From: DATFJZ01 sp034660495
Lineage (GTDB): Bacteria; Desulfobacterota; Desulfobacteria; Desulfobacterales; Desulfobacteraceae
Assembly (NCBI GenBank): GCA_034660495.1
Contig: JAYEJJ010000010.1
Location: 1 to 7,066 of the forward strand
Direction: 5' to 3'
Length of the DNA: 7,066 bases
Shown: positions 6,488 through 7,066 of the stretch, in pieces
Position numbering within the stretch: the stretch's first letter is position 1
Layout: every line of letters starts with the position of its first letter
Notes under the pieces: generated by a model
What the model saw: only the letters and a program-made list of their open reading frames with translations
Databases searched by the model: none
What the model was told of the DNA's origin: nothing
Made by a program: the position numbers and the translations under genes

Positions 6488-6817
6488 TATAAGAAAAATT
6501 CATCTCTACGATTGGGGTGGTGAGCCGTCATGTCAGTTATATGATTTTGTCTGTTTGATGTTACAGCTCAAATGTTCCGTGGAAGTGTCAGCTCTTTTTA
6601 CAGCTTGTAAAAAAATAAGGTCAAGTGCTTATCAATCAACTGCGCGATTTGCCGCAATTCCATCTCTGTCCCTCCCAGTCTCCCATTTGAAAAACAGACA
6701 GGTTTTCATAGCCGTATTTTACAAATAAGTTGTAGAATTTATGATTAATTGTCTTATAGATGTCCTTGAATGACCTGATACATAAAGTTACTGCTCGCAC
6801 GGTTAAATTCCGCTGAA

Positions 6818-6863
6818 AGCATGAATAAAATCGGCATCAAGTCATGCTGGGACTACTATAGTC
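6818..6863. repeat. Two adjacent hairpins upstream of the operon
   Basis: AGCATGA (6818-6824) and TCATGCT (6842-6848) form a 7-base stem with a 17-base loop. Two bases further, GACTA (6851-6855) and TAGTC (6859-6863) form a second perfect stem with a three-base loop. No T tract follows, so this does not look like a terminator. It could be the end of a small mobile or repetitive element. Confidence 0.35.
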
Positions 6864-6942
6864 TATAAGTTTACATAGAAAATGACTGGGAAAAGCCTGA
6901 CACAAAACAGCTGATATCTCGGCATTTCCCACAAGAAGCTAT

Positions 6943-6959
6943 AACTCGATTATCAAGTT
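6943..6959. repeat. 17-base near-perfect palindrome
   Basis: AACTCGATTATCAAGTT pairs in seven of eight positions around a central T (mismatch at 6947/6955). A six-T run (6958-6963) overlaps its right end, so on the plus strand it could also act as a weak terminator-like hairpin. No gene is attached to it in this window. Confidence 0.35.
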
Positions 6960-7066
6960 TTTTCTCGAACCCTGTAAACACTGGGGGTAAAAATGAGGCG
7001 GTTTTATATAAATATTTCATTTAAAATCATAAGTAGCTAATATTGTTGAAGAACAAAAAATGTACC

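Larger units (their letters stand above)
6253..7066. other. Gene-poor upstream region
   Basis: I recognise no intact gene in these 814 bases. The 200 bases nearest atpD hold the promoter and palindrome elements listed separately. Beyond about 6500 there are only short gene-like shards on the minus strand: a 21-codon frame starting at 6663 (MELRQIAQLIDKHL and on) behind a GGGAGG ribosome-like site and stopping at 6598, and a start-less frame of about 65 codons across 6640-6835 (containing FYNLFVKYGYENLSVFQMGD). Neither matches a family I know. The stretch may be decayed coding DNA. Confidence 0.5.

Noticed and set aside
6402..6728. Open frame of 108 codons on the plus strand in the gene-poor right flank
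   Set aside because: No ribosome site, no recognisable motif, unusual residue mix, and it crosses the palindromes and the shards read on the other strand.
1..7066. CRISPR array, tRNA, rRNA or riboswitch
   Set aside because: No regularly spaced direct repeats, no tRNA-like cloverleaf and no conserved rRNA or aptamer segments were seen on either strand.

Overview
The window most resembles DNA of an anaerobic deltaproteobacterium of the Desulfobacteraceae type. This is an inference from the mix of an N-ATPase-type operon, a PEP synthase, AT-rich intergenic DNA and an IS remnant. No rRNA or other taxonomic marker is present to confirm it. All convincing genes lie on the minus strand, so the operon reads from about 6340 down to 774.

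Right flank (about 6253-7066): no convincing gene. It holds several palindromes, a few gene-like shards without an intact frame, and, 73-88 bases ahead of the first gene, a sequence with exact sigma-54 (-24/-12) spacing.

Centre (6252-3192): remains of a laterally mobile, probably Na+-translocating F-type ATPase operon of the N-ATPase class, whose usual order is atpD-atpC-atpQ-atpR-atpB-atpE-atpF-atpA-atpG. What survives is exactly collinear with that order: the first two thirds of AtpD (beta), the C-terminal end of AtpQ, the first 28 residues of AtpR, the C-terminal part of AtpA (alpha) and a complete AtpG (gamma). Two internal deletions, with junctions near 5340-5350 and 5114-5122, have removed the beta C-terminus, all of atpC, the start of atpQ, most of atpR, all of atpB, atpE and atpF, and the alpha N-terminus. 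No proton/sodium channel or complete catalytic head can be made from this copy. The surviving pieces have clean reading frames and intact motifs, so the loss looks recent, unless the window is a misassembly.

Left part (3191-774): a full-length PEP synthase (ppsA). Its ATG directly follows the gamma stop codon and its Shine-Dalgarno lies inside the last gamma codons, so it appears to be the last gene of the same transcript. It is probably the only gene in the window whose product is still a complete enzyme. If the sigma-54-like promoter is real, the ruined ATPase operon may now mainly serve as a leader for ppsA.

Left flank (1-773): a 5'-truncated transposase gene on the plus strand (149-499), then a very AT-rich spacer with several hairpins, one of them a plausible plus-strand terminator.

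I see no CRISPR array, tRNA, rRNA or riboswitch, and no clearly new biological system. The most notable object is the doubly deleted N-ATPase operon and its link to ppsA.
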